28,411 nucleotides of DNA from a virus. The notes beneath the pieces are model-generated. The model had not been told where the DNA came from and ran no database searches. It saw nothing but the letters and a program-made list of their open reading frames with translations. The translations under genes were made by a program, and so were the position numbers. Positions within the stretch are counted from its first letter, which is position 1, and every line of letters starts with the position of its first letter. Of this stretch, positions 21,903 through 28,411 are shown in pieces. The stretch lies in IMG/VR virus record IMGVR_UViG_3300030054_000081, positions 1-28,411 of that record, one strand, 5' to 3'.

Positions 21903-22613
21903 ATGGCAAAACCGGACTGGGGAACACTGCAAAACCAGTACCTCGCCGATCATGCCAGCACTGGAATATCCCCTAAAGAATGGTGTGATGCGCAGGGCTT
22001 AAATTACACCTCTGCGCGCAGGTACATCAAAAAGCCTGTTGCGCAGAAAACTGCGCATAAAAAATTGCGCAAATCTGCGCAAGAGCAGACGCCACAAGAT
22101 AGCCAGCACGTAAGCAGCGTCAGCGCTGCGCAGGAAGAGCCGTCGGAAAACGAGGGTGTTCTAAAGCCGCAGCACGAACAATTTGCGCAGAACATTGCGC
22201 GCGGGATGACCCAAAAAGAAGCCGCAATTTGCGCTGGCTACTCCCCGACGCGGGCCGATACTCAGGCGCCCGTTCTGCTCAAGCGGCCAGACGTTCGCCG
22301 CCGCATCCGAGAGCTGCGTCAGGAAGCTGCGTTGCTCGTAACGTTCGACGCGAAGGATTTGGCTGAGCTTTCTTATAAATCGGCCCAGCAGGCATTAGTC
22401 GATAAGAAGTTTGGACAGGTCGCGCCAAACGTTAAGAACGCCGCACAGCTTACCGGCATCGATATGGCGGCAAGCAAGACTGAGGTTAGCGTCGATTTGG
22501 CGGGCCTGAGCTACGGCAAAGTTTGCATCGTTACCCCGGCTAATTGCCCGAGCGACGTGTGGGCTTCCCACATGGAGAAGCTGCGCGCGGGAAAAACGAT
22601 AGCCCAGTCATAA
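21903..22613 (+). CDS. terS: Terminase small subunit
   Basis: Recognises the packaging site on phage DNA and brings in the large subunit. A DNA-binding HTH region of the TerS type starts at [20 protein letters not shown], then [20 protein letters not shown] and [12 protein letters not shown] (about residues 86-140), typical of Terminase_2 proteins. The first 85 residues are a lysine-rich, low-complexity segment whose DNA holds the TGCGCA array (21989-22189). The last 70 residues include a beta-rich part for oligomerisation. Located immediately before the large subunit, which starts inside its 3' end. Confidence 0.88.
   Translation: MAKPDWGTLQNQYLADHASTGISPKEWCDAQGLNYTSARRYIKKPVAQKTAHKKLRKSAQEQTPQDSQHVSSVSAAQEEPSENEGVLKPQHEQFAQNIARGMTQKEAAICAGYSPTRADTQAPVLLKRPDVRRRIRELRQEAALLVTFDAKDLAELSYKSAQQALVDKKFGQVAPNVKNAAQLTGIDMAASKTEVSVDLAGLSYGKVCIVTPANCPSDVWASHMEKLRAGKTIAQS
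21989..22189 (+). repeat. TGCGCA repeat array in terS, possible pac site
   Basis: TGCGCA occurs seven times: 21989, 22040, 22052, 22066, 22076, 22127 and 22184. The four central copies are spaced 12, 14 and 10 bases apart, near one helical turn. One-base variants (TGCGCG) also lie at 22013 and 22196. The hexamer is self-complementary. In headful-packaging phages such as P22 and SPP1 the pac site lies in or next to terS. Confidence 0.7.
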
Positions 22614-23857
22614 TTGACGGTGTTCTGTACGCCTTTAGTAGTGACTGGGCGACAGATGTACTTTACGACGCGCCGATAGGTTCCGTGCGCTGGCGCTGGA
22701 TGTACGGCGGTCGCGGTGGCGGTAAGTCGGTTGAAATAGCTCGCTCTCTGGTTATTCAGGGCGCGATTGAGCCGATGATCATCCTCTGCGCGCGTGAGTT
22801 CCAAAACTCAATCAACGATTCCGTGCTGGCGCTGCTGGACGCTGAGATCCACGCGCTCGGCCTCGCTCACTTCTACAAAGTAAAGAACAACGAAATCGAG
22901 GGGCGTAACGGCACCCGTTTTGCGTTTAAAGGCCTGCGTAACAACATCCAGAGCATCAAGTCGATGTACGGCATCAAGATTTGCTGGGTGGAAGAGGCGC
23001 AGACGGTATCGCAAGACAGCTGGGACACCCTCGGCCCGACCGTTCGCGCCAATAAGTCAGAAGTTTGGGTTTCCTATAACCCACGCGAGGCAACCGACCC
23101 AACGTACATGTTGATGAAGCGCCACGAAGAAGACCCGCCGGACGGTGGAGCTATCATCCGCCAGGTTAACTATCCGGATAACGCCTTCTTCCCTGACGTT
23201 CTACGGCAGGAAATGGAGTACTGCAAACGCATCGACTACGAGGCATACGAGCATATTTGGCTTGGCTTGCCGAGGGCGATTAGCGAGGCGGTTATCTTCT
23301 CCGGCAAGTACCGCGTCGAAGCATTCCCCGATGACTTGTACCTTCAGGCTGATCGACTCTTCTTTGGCGCTGACTTCGGCTTCTCGCAAGACCCTTCCAC
23401 GCTCATCCGCTGCTTCATGCTCGATAACTCACTGTATATCGAATATGAGGCTTACGGCGTGGGCGTCGAGCTGGTCCAAATGGCTCAGTTCTACGACTCA
23501 ATCCCCGAGGCGCGAAAGTGGCCCATTCATGGCGATAACAGCCGACCGGAGACGATCAGCTACATCGGACAGCAAGGCTTCAACATCGATGCCGCGTCGA
23601 AATGGCCAGGCAGCGTAGAAGACGGCATCACTTACCTTCGCAGCTTCGAAACGATAGTCATCCATGAGCGCTGTAAGCACATGGTCGATGAGGCGCGCCT
23701 CTACTCCTATAAAACCGACCGGCTGACTGGGGAAATCCTCCCGATCATCGTCGATAAACATAACCACTGTTGGGATGCCGTGCGATATGGCCTTGATGGC
23801 TACATCACCAGCGCGGACGGCCTTGGATCGTGGGCTGCACTCGGTAAAAGAGGTTAA
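22544..23857 (+). CDS. terL: Terminase large subunit, PBSX-like
   Basis: ATPase and nuclease that packages DNA into proheads and cuts the concatemer. Walker A GGRGGGKS and Walker B ICWVEEAQ occupy the N-terminal half; nuclease acidic residues are seen in [20 protein letters not shown] and [14 protein letters not shown]. The 437-residue size suits the Terminase_3/PBSX group used by headful phages. The start is uncertain: TTG 22544 or GTG 22559 (neither has a strong Shine-Dalgarno); coupling to terS, which ends at 22613, is likely. Followed two bases later by the portal. Confidence 0.92.
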   Translation: MPERRVGFPHGEAARGKNDSPVIIDGVLYAFSSDWATDVLYDAPIGSVRWRWMYGGRGGGKSVEIARSLVIQGAIEPMIILCAREFQNSINDSVLALLDAEIHALGLAHFYKVKNNEIEGRNGTRFAFKGLRNNIQSIKSMYGIKICWVEEAQTVSQDSWDTLGPTVRANKSEVWVSYNPREATDPTYMLMKRHEEDPPDGGAIIRQVNYPDNAFFPDVLRQEMEYCKRIDYEAYEHIWLGLPRAISEAVIFSGKYRVEAFPDDLYLQADRLFFGADFGFSQDPSTLIRCFMLDNSLYIEYEAYGVGVELVQMAQFYDSIPEARKWPIHGDNSRPETISYIGQQGFNIDAASKWPGSVEDGITYLRSFETIVIHERCKHMVDEARLYSYKTDRLTGEILPIIVDKHNHCWDAVRYGLDGYITSADGLGSWAALGKRG

Positions 23858-23858
23858 A

Positions 23859-25331
23859 ATGGCCCGAAAGCAACGCCGTACTGGCGAGCAGAAAAAGCCC
23901 GTCCGTACCGGCGACGGGTACAATAATTTCACAGCAAAACTAGGCGGGAACACTGCCAACATCCAGACCGGCGGCAGCTATCAGCCCGGATACATCTCGC
24001 GTAATCGTGTCCAGCTTGAATTCGCCTACCGCTCATCGTTCCTTGTGGGCGCTGGCGTGGATGCAATGGCAGATGACATGACCCGCAAGGGCATTAACAT
24101 CAGCTCAAAATTGAAGCCAGGCCAAAAGGGAAAGTTTGAAACCTTTTGGGACGATATTGCCGCTTGGGACGAGGTAAACAACACGCTCAAGTGGTCACGC
24201 CTGTATGGCGGTGCGCTGTTGGTGGTTCTCATTGAAGGTCAGGACATGAGCACGCCGCTCAACCTCGACCGCATCAAAGAGGGCCAGTTTAAGGGGTTGA
24301 TGGTATTCGACCGCTGGATGGTTAACCCAACCTATTACGACCTCATAACGGATTATGGTCCCGATTTTGGTAAGCCTAAGTTTTACAAAGTGGTGACCAA
24401 CCAGCAGGGCATTCCTCCTTGGAAAATTCACCACTCACGTCTGGTCCGCATGGAGGGTGACTCGCTCCCCTTCCAGCAAGCTCAGACGGAAAACGGCTGG
24501 GGGATGTCGGTTGTCGAACGCATTTTCGAGCGCGTTCAAGCATTCGATACAGCGACGGTCGGCACGACTCAGCTAATCCACAAAGCGCACCTGCGAACGT
24601 ATAGCATCGAAGGCTTGCGAAAAATCCTCGCGACGGGCGGCGTGATGGAGGAGGGGCTAAACAAGCACATGGATATGATCCGTGAGTTTCAGACAATCGA
24701 AGGCATGACCATCATGGATGCCAGCGATAAGTTTGAGACTCACAGTTATTCGTTTGCTGGCATCGCTGACGTCATTCTTCGCTTTGCTGAGCAGGTTTCA
24801 GGTGCTACCGGCATTCCTCTTGTGCGGCTATTTGGTCAGTCACCCTCTGGATTTAGTACCGGAGACGGCGACCTTGAGAACTATTACAGCCGCGTTAACT
24901 CGTTGCAGGAACGGCGCTTACGCCGCCCCATTCGCTGGCTGCTCGATATCTCATGGCGCTCTCTATTCGGCGAACCCCTGCCGGAAGACTTCACCTTCGA
25001 GTTTAACAAGCTTTGGGAAATGTCAGATACCGACCGGGCGACCATGGCCAGCAACGTCACAACCGCGCTGGCGACTGCCGTTCGTGATATTGGCATGTCT
25101 CCCGCCGCTGCTCTGAGCGACCTGCGGAATATGTCTGATGTGATTGGTATTGGCGGATCCATCACCGACGAGGATATTGAAAATGCGAAGTCGCAGTGGG
25201 AGGAGCCTGAACCTGAAGCCAGCGCTGCGCCGTCGTTCAGAGACCCAGTATCAGAAAAGCCTACTGGGGATAGTCAGCCAAATAAACGAAATAGTAACTG
25301 GCTCCTACGATGGTTCCCAAGCCAGCGCTGA
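23859..25331 (+). CDS. Portal protein (DUF1073 family)
   Basis: Dodecameric ring at one vertex through which DNA enters. From ATG 23859 (GAGG upstream) 490 residues. Blocks such as FLVGAGVDAMADDMTRKGI, WSRLYGGALLVVLIEG and LFGQSPSGFSTGDGDLENYY are the DUF1073 portal signature as I know it. The C-terminal 60 residues are Pro/Glu/Ser-rich and dispensable-looking. Its last 149 bases also code the start of the head protein in another frame. A longer start at 23775 inside terL is rejected for want of a ribosome site. Confidence 0.9.
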   Translation: MARKQRRTGEQKKPVRTGDGYNNFTAKLGGNTANIQTGGSYQPGYISRNRVQLEFAYRSSFLVGAGVDAMADDMTRKGINISSKLKPGQKGKFETFWDDIAAWDEVNNTLKWSRLYGGALLVVLIEGQDMSTPLNLDRIKEGQFKGLMVFDRWMVNPTYYDLITDYGPDFGKPKFYKVVTNQQGIPPWKIHHSRLVRMEGDSLPFQQAQTENGWGMSVVERIFERVQAFDTATVGTTQLIHKAHLRTYSIEGLRKILATGGVMEEGLNKHMDMIREFQTIEGMTIMDASDKFETHSYSFAGIADVILRFAEQVSGATGIPLVRLFGQSPSGFSTGDGDLENYYSRVNSLQERRLRRPIRWLLDISWRSLFGEPLPEDFTFEFNKLWEMSDTDRATMASNVTTALATAVRDIGMSPAAALSDLRNMSDVIGIGGSITDEDIENAKSQWEEPEPEASAAPSFRDPVSEKPTGDSQPNKRNSNWLLRWFPSQR

Positions 25332-25935
25332 TACCGTTGCTGGACATCTGATCGATTACTCTCAGGTTATCAATGACTGGTCCACTCAGGTCGCGCAGAA
25401 GATGTTTCTGCAAGTTGAGAGCGAAGAGTGGAATCAGTGGCGCTCGGTATCACAACAAATATCTGAGGGGCTGCGTGACATTGTCGGCAACACGCCGGTA
25501 GGTCTAGTAGCGCAGGACATCGTTTACCGCCAAGTCCAGATGATGCGGTCGCTTCCCCTTGAGGCGGCTGGACGTGTCAAAGACATTCAGGACCGCGCTA
25601 TTCAGGCGGTCATTAATGGCGAGCGTCCTGAAGATCTGTACAACATGATCATGCAGTCAGGCGATGTTGCGGCCAGCCGCGCGAGGATGATTGCCCGGAC
25701 CGAAATTGGACGAGCTACTGGCGCACTCACGGAGGCTCGGGCGGTCTCGGTTGGCTCTGAGGGCTATTGGTGGCGCATCGAGGGAGCTGGTACGCGTCCA
25801 TCGCATAAAAAAATGCGGGACAAGTTCGTTTACTGGCATAGCCCGCCAACGCTCGACGGCATGACCGGCCACGCCGGCTGCTTGCCTAATTGCAAATGCT
25901 GGCCTGACGTTCAGATCCCATCCCCAAGAAAATAA
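25183..25935 (+). CDS. Head morphogenesis protein, Mu gpF/SPP1 gp7 family
   Basis: Minor capsid protein. From ATG 25183 (GAGG nine bases upstream) the first 50 codons overlap the portal 3' end in another frame. The family signature is in the C-terminal part: RARMIARTEIGRATGALTEA, then YWWRIEGAGTRPSHKKMRD, HAGCLPNCKCWPDV with three cysteines near the end. These are the usual metal/disulfide-like positions of the phage F family. Location between portal and protease is standard. Confidence 0.9.
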   Translation: MRSRSGRSLNLKPALRRRSETQYQKSLLGIVSQINEIVTGSYDGSQASADTVAGHLIDYSQVINDWSTQVAQKMFLQVESEEWNQWRSVSQQISEGLRDIVGNTPVGLVAQDIVYRQVQMMRSLPLEAAGRVKDIQDRAIQAVINGERPEDLYNMIMQSGDVAASRARMIARTEIGRATGALTEARAVSVGSEGYWWRIEGAGTRPSHKKMRDKFVYWHSPPTLDGMTGHAGCLPNCKCWPDVQIPSPRK

Positions 25936-25938
25936 CAG

Positions 25939-25960
25939 GCCGCCATCGAGCGGCTTTTTT
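25939..25960 (+). terminator. Intrinsic terminator within the head operon
   Basis: GCCGC, loop CATCGA, GCGGC, then TTTTTT, four bases after the head gene stop. Q-modified polymerase should ignore it. Such terminators inside a late operon may set gene dosage in the absence of Q. Confidence 0.82.
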
Positions 25961-25986
25961 AATGCCCGCAATTCAGCAGGTGAACC

Positions 25987-26184
25987 ATGACAAAAAAAAT
26001 AGTTATCGACTGCCGGAAAAATGAGCACGCCGCATTTATTCAAGTGACGGTCGGTGATGTTTCTGCCGTGTATAAGCGCGCCGGTGAGATATCGGTATTG
26101 ACAGCATCTGGCCTGGGCAATGTGCGCCAGGTTAAGGCGCTTCTTCGCGAGTTCGTCAGGAATTCTGACCGCTCACTGACGTGA
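25987..26184 (+). CDS. Small phage protein of unknown function (65 aa)
   Basis: AGGTGAACC precedes the ATG. The product MTKKIVIDCRKNEHAAFIQV then TASGLGNVRQVKALLREFV is mixed beta/alpha and basic. No known family. It lies between the head morphogenesis gene and the protease, with its stop 8 bases before the next ATG. Its location suggests a head-assembly accessory protein, but nothing more can be said. Confidence 0.68.
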   Translation: MTKKIVIDCRKNEHAAFIQVTVGDVSAVYKRAGEISVLTASGLGNVRQVKALLREFVRNSDRSLT

Positions 26185-26192
26185 GGTAGGCG

Positions 26193-27446
26193 ATGAAATA
26201 TTTCTTCACCACCCGCCTTGGAGAGACTCGATTTCTTCAGGCGGACGGTTCGCTGCTGTGCAAGGACGTACCGATAGCGAGAACAGGGACGCAGATTTAT
26301 CTACCCGAAGAGATTGATCTCGAGGCTGATGCCAGCGGAACGGTGACCGTGTACCGATTGGAGGATGAGGTCTTTTCTCCGGAAACCATGGCGAGCTTCG
26401 AAGGTGTTGCCGTCACGCTTGGTCATCCAGAAGACGCCGATGGGAATATCGTTTTCGTTAACCCAAGCAATTACGCAGAACTGGCCCACGGCCACATTCA
26501 GAACGTGCGGCGTGGGGTTGTCGAGCAATCGAATCTCCTGCTGGCTGACGTCCTCGTCAAACGGCAAGAGGCTATCGACGCTATTAACGCCGGGCTTCGA
26601 GATGTGAGCTGCGGTTATGACGCGCTCTATAAACAACTCTCGCCGGGTAAGGGCAAACAATACCAAATCACTGGAAACCATCTGGCTGTCGGTATCGACA
26701 GAGGCCGGGCGGGTTCTCGCTGTGCCATCGGGGATTCAGCCCCATCCATACCTGTCAAAAAGGAGAAGCCTGCAATGTCATGGCTGAAAAAACTGGCTAC
26801 GGCCATCAAAACGAAAGATGAGGATGCTTTGCAACAACTCATCGACGAAGCGCCGGATATGCCATCTGATGGCATGGGTTCGATCCCCGGCGTAACCATC
26901 AACATGAACACACCCGCGCAGGCAACATCTTTACCGATGGAAAACAAAACCACGGTGGACGATAAGCCTGACCCGGAAAAAACCGGTGATGAAGAAGTGC
27001 CCGATTGGGCTAAGGCGCTCATTGATCGGCTGGATAAGCTTGAGGGTAAGACGGCAGACGCTGACCCTGACGATTTGCCAACAACCGATGAAGATATCGA
27101 AGAGGATAAAAAAGTCACAGGTGATGCCGCGTACAAACGCAACATTATCGCTGACGCTGAGATCCTCTCTCCGGGCTTTGCTCCAAAGGGTGATAAAGGC
27201 CTAAAGCGCCAGGTGCTGAACCACGTCGTGCGCACTGGCGACAGTCTGAAAAGTTTCGGCGTGGAAGACTTCACCAAAGCGCCTAAGGCTACGGTCGACG
27301 CGGTCTTTGCCGCTGCCGTGACGCTGAATAAAGCGAAGAACCAAATCGCGCCTCTCGGCGTGCGAACTGGTGACACCCACCGCGGGGCGGTTACACCGTC
27401 CCAACTCAATAAAATCAACGCCGACTTCTGGAAGCGCAACCCATAA
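26193..27446 (+). CDS. DUF2213 prohead protease fused to scaffold
   Basis: The N-terminal 170 residues match DUF2213 and carry an assemblin-like set of candidate catalytic residues: a His in TLGHPEDADG (about 76), a Ser in RDVSCGYDA (about 137) and a second His in ITGNHLAVG (about 165). Capsid maturation proteases of this herpes-like fold use His-Ser-His. The C-terminal half (from about 195) is acidic and helical, like a scaffold: EDALQQLIDEAPDMP, then Glu/Asp-rich, ending in AVTLNKAKNQIAPLG. Located directly before the cement and capsid genes, as such genes usually are. Confidence 0.85.
   Translation: MKYFFTTRLGETRFLQADGSLLCKDVPIARTGTQIYLPEEIDLEADASGTVTVYRLEDEVFSPETMASFEGVAVTLGHPEDADGNIVFVNPSNYAELAHGHIQNVRRGVVEQSNLLLADVLVKRQEAIDAINAGLRDVSCGYDALYKQLSPGKGKQYQITGNHLAVGIDRGRAGSRCAIGDSAPSIPVKKEKPAMSWLKKLATAIKTKDEDALQQLIDEAPDMPSDGMGSIPGVTINMNTPAQATSLPMENKTTVDDKPDPEKTGDEEVPDWAKALIDRLDKLEGKTADADPDDLPTTDEDIEEDKKVTGDAAYKRNIIADAEILSPGFAPKGDKGLKRQVLNHVVRTGDSLKSFGVEDFTKAPKATVDAVFAAAVTLNKAKNQIAPLGVRTGDTHRGAVTPSQLNKINADFWKRNP
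26775..27446 (+). CDS. Nested scaffold protein from an internal start
   Basis: An in-frame ATG (residue 195) is preceded by AAGGAGAAGCCTGCA, a strong Shine-Dalgarno nine bases upstream, and begins MSWLKKLATAIKTKDEDALQ, exactly where the protease domain ends and the acidic helical scaffold begins. Its 223-residue product would be a free scaffold, as Nu3 is inside C of lambda. It is the same frame as the long gene, so no new stop is needed. Confidence 0.65.
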   Translation: MSWLKKLATAIKTKDEDALQQLIDEAPDMPSDGMGSIPGVTINMNTPAQATSLPMENKTTVDDKPDPEKTGDEEVPDWAKALIDRLDKLEGKTADADPDDLPTTDEDIEEDKKVTGDAAYKRNIIADAEILSPGFAPKGDKGLKRQVLNHVVRTGDSLKSFGVEDFTKAPKATVDAVFAAAVTLNKAKNQIAPLGVRTGDTHRGAVTPSQLNKINADFWKRNP

Positions 27447-27456
27447 GGTAACCCCC

Positions 27457-27975
27457 ATGGCTGGAAATGCTTATGTAACCCGGATGCCCCTTGGCATTTC
27501 CGGTGCAGTAACTCGCCTGCAAGATCTGACCGCTGAGCCGGTAATTCTCGATAGCGTTAAAGTTTTCGACCAGTTTGGACTCGCGGGCAAATGGAGTGGC
27601 AATAAGTTCGTGCCACTGGAAGCTGGGGACGACATTGCTGTCGTTGCTGGAATTCTGATCCGCCCTTACCCAACGCAGGCTCAAAAAGACATTGCTTACC
27701 TTGGCGTAACTGCGGGTGTAACCGGCGATCGCCTCGCTCGCGGCTACATCTGCGTTAGCGTCCCTGTAGGTCAGGCAACGGCAGCAGTTAAAGACGCGAA
27801 AGTTTACGTCCGCGTGGCAGCACCAACAACAGCAAGCCCTCTTGGCTCTTTGCTGCTTGCGCAAGACGCAACCGCTTCTAACACCCCTGAGCTACCACTG
27901 GCGAAAGTCATGGGGCCGGGAGACGGCATCGCTGGCGCTGGCAAAGGTCACATCGAAATCGCTTACAACATTTAA
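27457..27975 (+). CDS. Capsid cement/decoration protein
   Basis: From ATG 27457 (AAGGT eight bases upstream) 172 residues, mostly beta-strand with Gly/Ala/Val repeats (YLGVTAGVTGDRLARGYI, VPVGQATAAVKDAKVYVRV). A small beta-rich protein between protease/scaffold and major capsid is the usual place of head-stabilising cement proteins (gp24-like). Start chosen by the ribosome site; a longer frame beginning within the protease gene is rejected. Binding to the capsid surface is inferred. Confidence 0.7.
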   Translation: MAGNAYVTRMPLGISGAVTRLQDLTAEPVILDSVKVFDQFGLAGKWSGNKFVPLEAGDDIAVVAGILIRPYPTQAQKDIAYLGVTAGVTGDRLARGYICVSVPVGQATAAVKDAKVYVRVAAPTTASPLGSLLLAQDATASNTPELPLAKVMGPGDGIAGAGKGHIEIAYNI

Positions 27976-27985
27976 GGAACACTGA

Positions 27986-28411
27986 ATGTTTACTATTGAT
28001 AAAGCCACCAAAGATGCGGCTGGCGCGTTCCTCGTTGGTGAGCTGGAACGTCTTGACCAGACGCTAAACCTGCCGCTTGTTTCCTACAAGTGGTCCCGTG
28101 ACATGCCACTGCGTAGTGACGTGTCTATCGCTGACGAACTGTCATCTTTCACCAACACCGACCTTGCAGCAGCGGGTGGCGTTAACCCGAATGGTAAAAA
28201 CTGGATTGGCAAAAATTCAACCGCTATCCCAACTACCAACCTGTACATCGAGAAAACGGCTCAGCCACTCACTCTGTGGGGTATGGAATTGGGCTGGACA
28301 TTGCCAGAGCTGGCCTCGGCGCAACAATTAGGCCGTCCGGTTGATGCGCAGAAGTACGACGCTATGCAACTCAAATGGAATATGGACGTCGATGAGCAGG
28401 TTTATATCGGC
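27986..28411 (+). CDS. Major capsid protein, DUF2184 family (partial)
   Basis: ATG 27986 with AAGGAACACTGA upstream opens a frame that stays open to the window end (142 codons). MFTIDKATKDAAGAFLVGEL, then YKWSRDMPLRSDVSIADELS and TLPELASAQQLGRPVDAQ match the N-terminal part of DUF2184 capsid proteins (HK97 fold): the start is soluble, with an alpha-helical arm and the WGMELGWT spot. The C-terminal two thirds lie beyond the window. Next genes should be neck and tail proteins. Confidence 0.88.
   Translation, partial: MFTIDKATKDAAGAFLVGELERLDQTLNLPLVSYKWSRDMPLRSDVSIADELSSFTNTDLAAAGGVNPNGKNWIGKNSTAIPTTNLYIEKTAQPLTLWGMELGWTLPELASAQQLGRPVDAQKYDAMQLKWNMDVDEQVYIG

Noticed and set aside
22013-22200. 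Repeat array as a protein-level tandem repeat
   Set aside because: The encoded residues do not repeat in register; the hexamer repeat is seen only in DNA.
23145-23618. 157-codon frame inside terL on the same strand
   Set aside because: Off-frame shadow of the nuclease domain region with Ser/Arg/Thr-rich random composition.

Overview
The window is the left and central part of a lambdoid prophage inserted downstream of a tRNA-Thr gene in an enterobacterial chromosome. Bases 1-1493 are host sequence: an intact proA and a tRNA-Thr(UGU) with its own stable-RNA type promoter. The ProA sequence and the proA/tRNA-Thr arrangement point to Enterobacterales; I cannot settle the genus. From about base 1500 to the window end everything reads as phage. 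The prophage runs off the right edge inside the major capsid gene, so the second attachment site and the tail genes are not seen.

Layout. (1) 1508-3219, leftward: tyrosine integrase, an excisionase-like HTH protein whose 3' end is dual-coding with int, and two tiny genes. (2) 3216-7244: a tightly overlapping cassette of three DNA methyltransferases (a 5-methylcytosine enzyme with an eight-fold repeated recognition region, an MT-A70 adenine enzyme, and a TSPPY-type enzyme that may make N4-methylcytosine) plus a small gene. (3) 7401-8201: an AT-rich membrane-anchored accessory gene. (4) 8439-11944: HNH protein, SSB-like protein, Sak4-like RecA/AAA ATPase, DEDDh exonuclease and small genes. (5) 12011-12245: a structured, tRNA-like RNA region followed by a terminator, resembling P1 C4 / P4 CI antisense immunity RNAs. 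(6) 12273-12826: three small early genes behind promoter PL and a roughly 180-nt leader. (7) 13005-14281: immunity region with an S24-type CI repressor, Cro, identical 17-bp operators in PL and PR, and a further cluster of operator half-sites. (8) 14315-18987, rightward: CII with a PRE site, a gene frameshifted in a 9-G run, replication protein O carrying four iterons (origin), DnaB-type helicase, NinB, RusA and antiterminator Q. (9) 19022-19120: the late promoter PR' and tR' terminator, then a converse-strand membrane gene with its own promoter (19121-19717). (10) 19922-21304: holin, SAR endolysin, Rz and the nested Rz1. (11) 21903 to the end: terminase small subunit with a TGCGCA repeat array (possible pac), large terminase, DUF1073 portal, Mu F-like head protein, DUF2213 protease/scaffold with a nested scaffold start, cement protein and DUF2184 major capsid protein (partial).

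How it works together. CI binds TTTATCT-N3-AGATAAA operators that lie inside PL and PR and silences both early operons. CII would switch on PRE, which reads back through cro into cI. I infer that the structured RNA at 12.0-12.25 kb forms a second checkpoint in the PL transcript: by ending transcription at 12011-12036 it could keep the recombination, methylation and excision genes off even when PL leaks. Q would let PR' transcripts pass tR' into the lysis and head genes. The two converse-type AT-rich membrane genes are the best lysogenic-conversion candidates.

All calls were made by reading the sequence; no database search was run.
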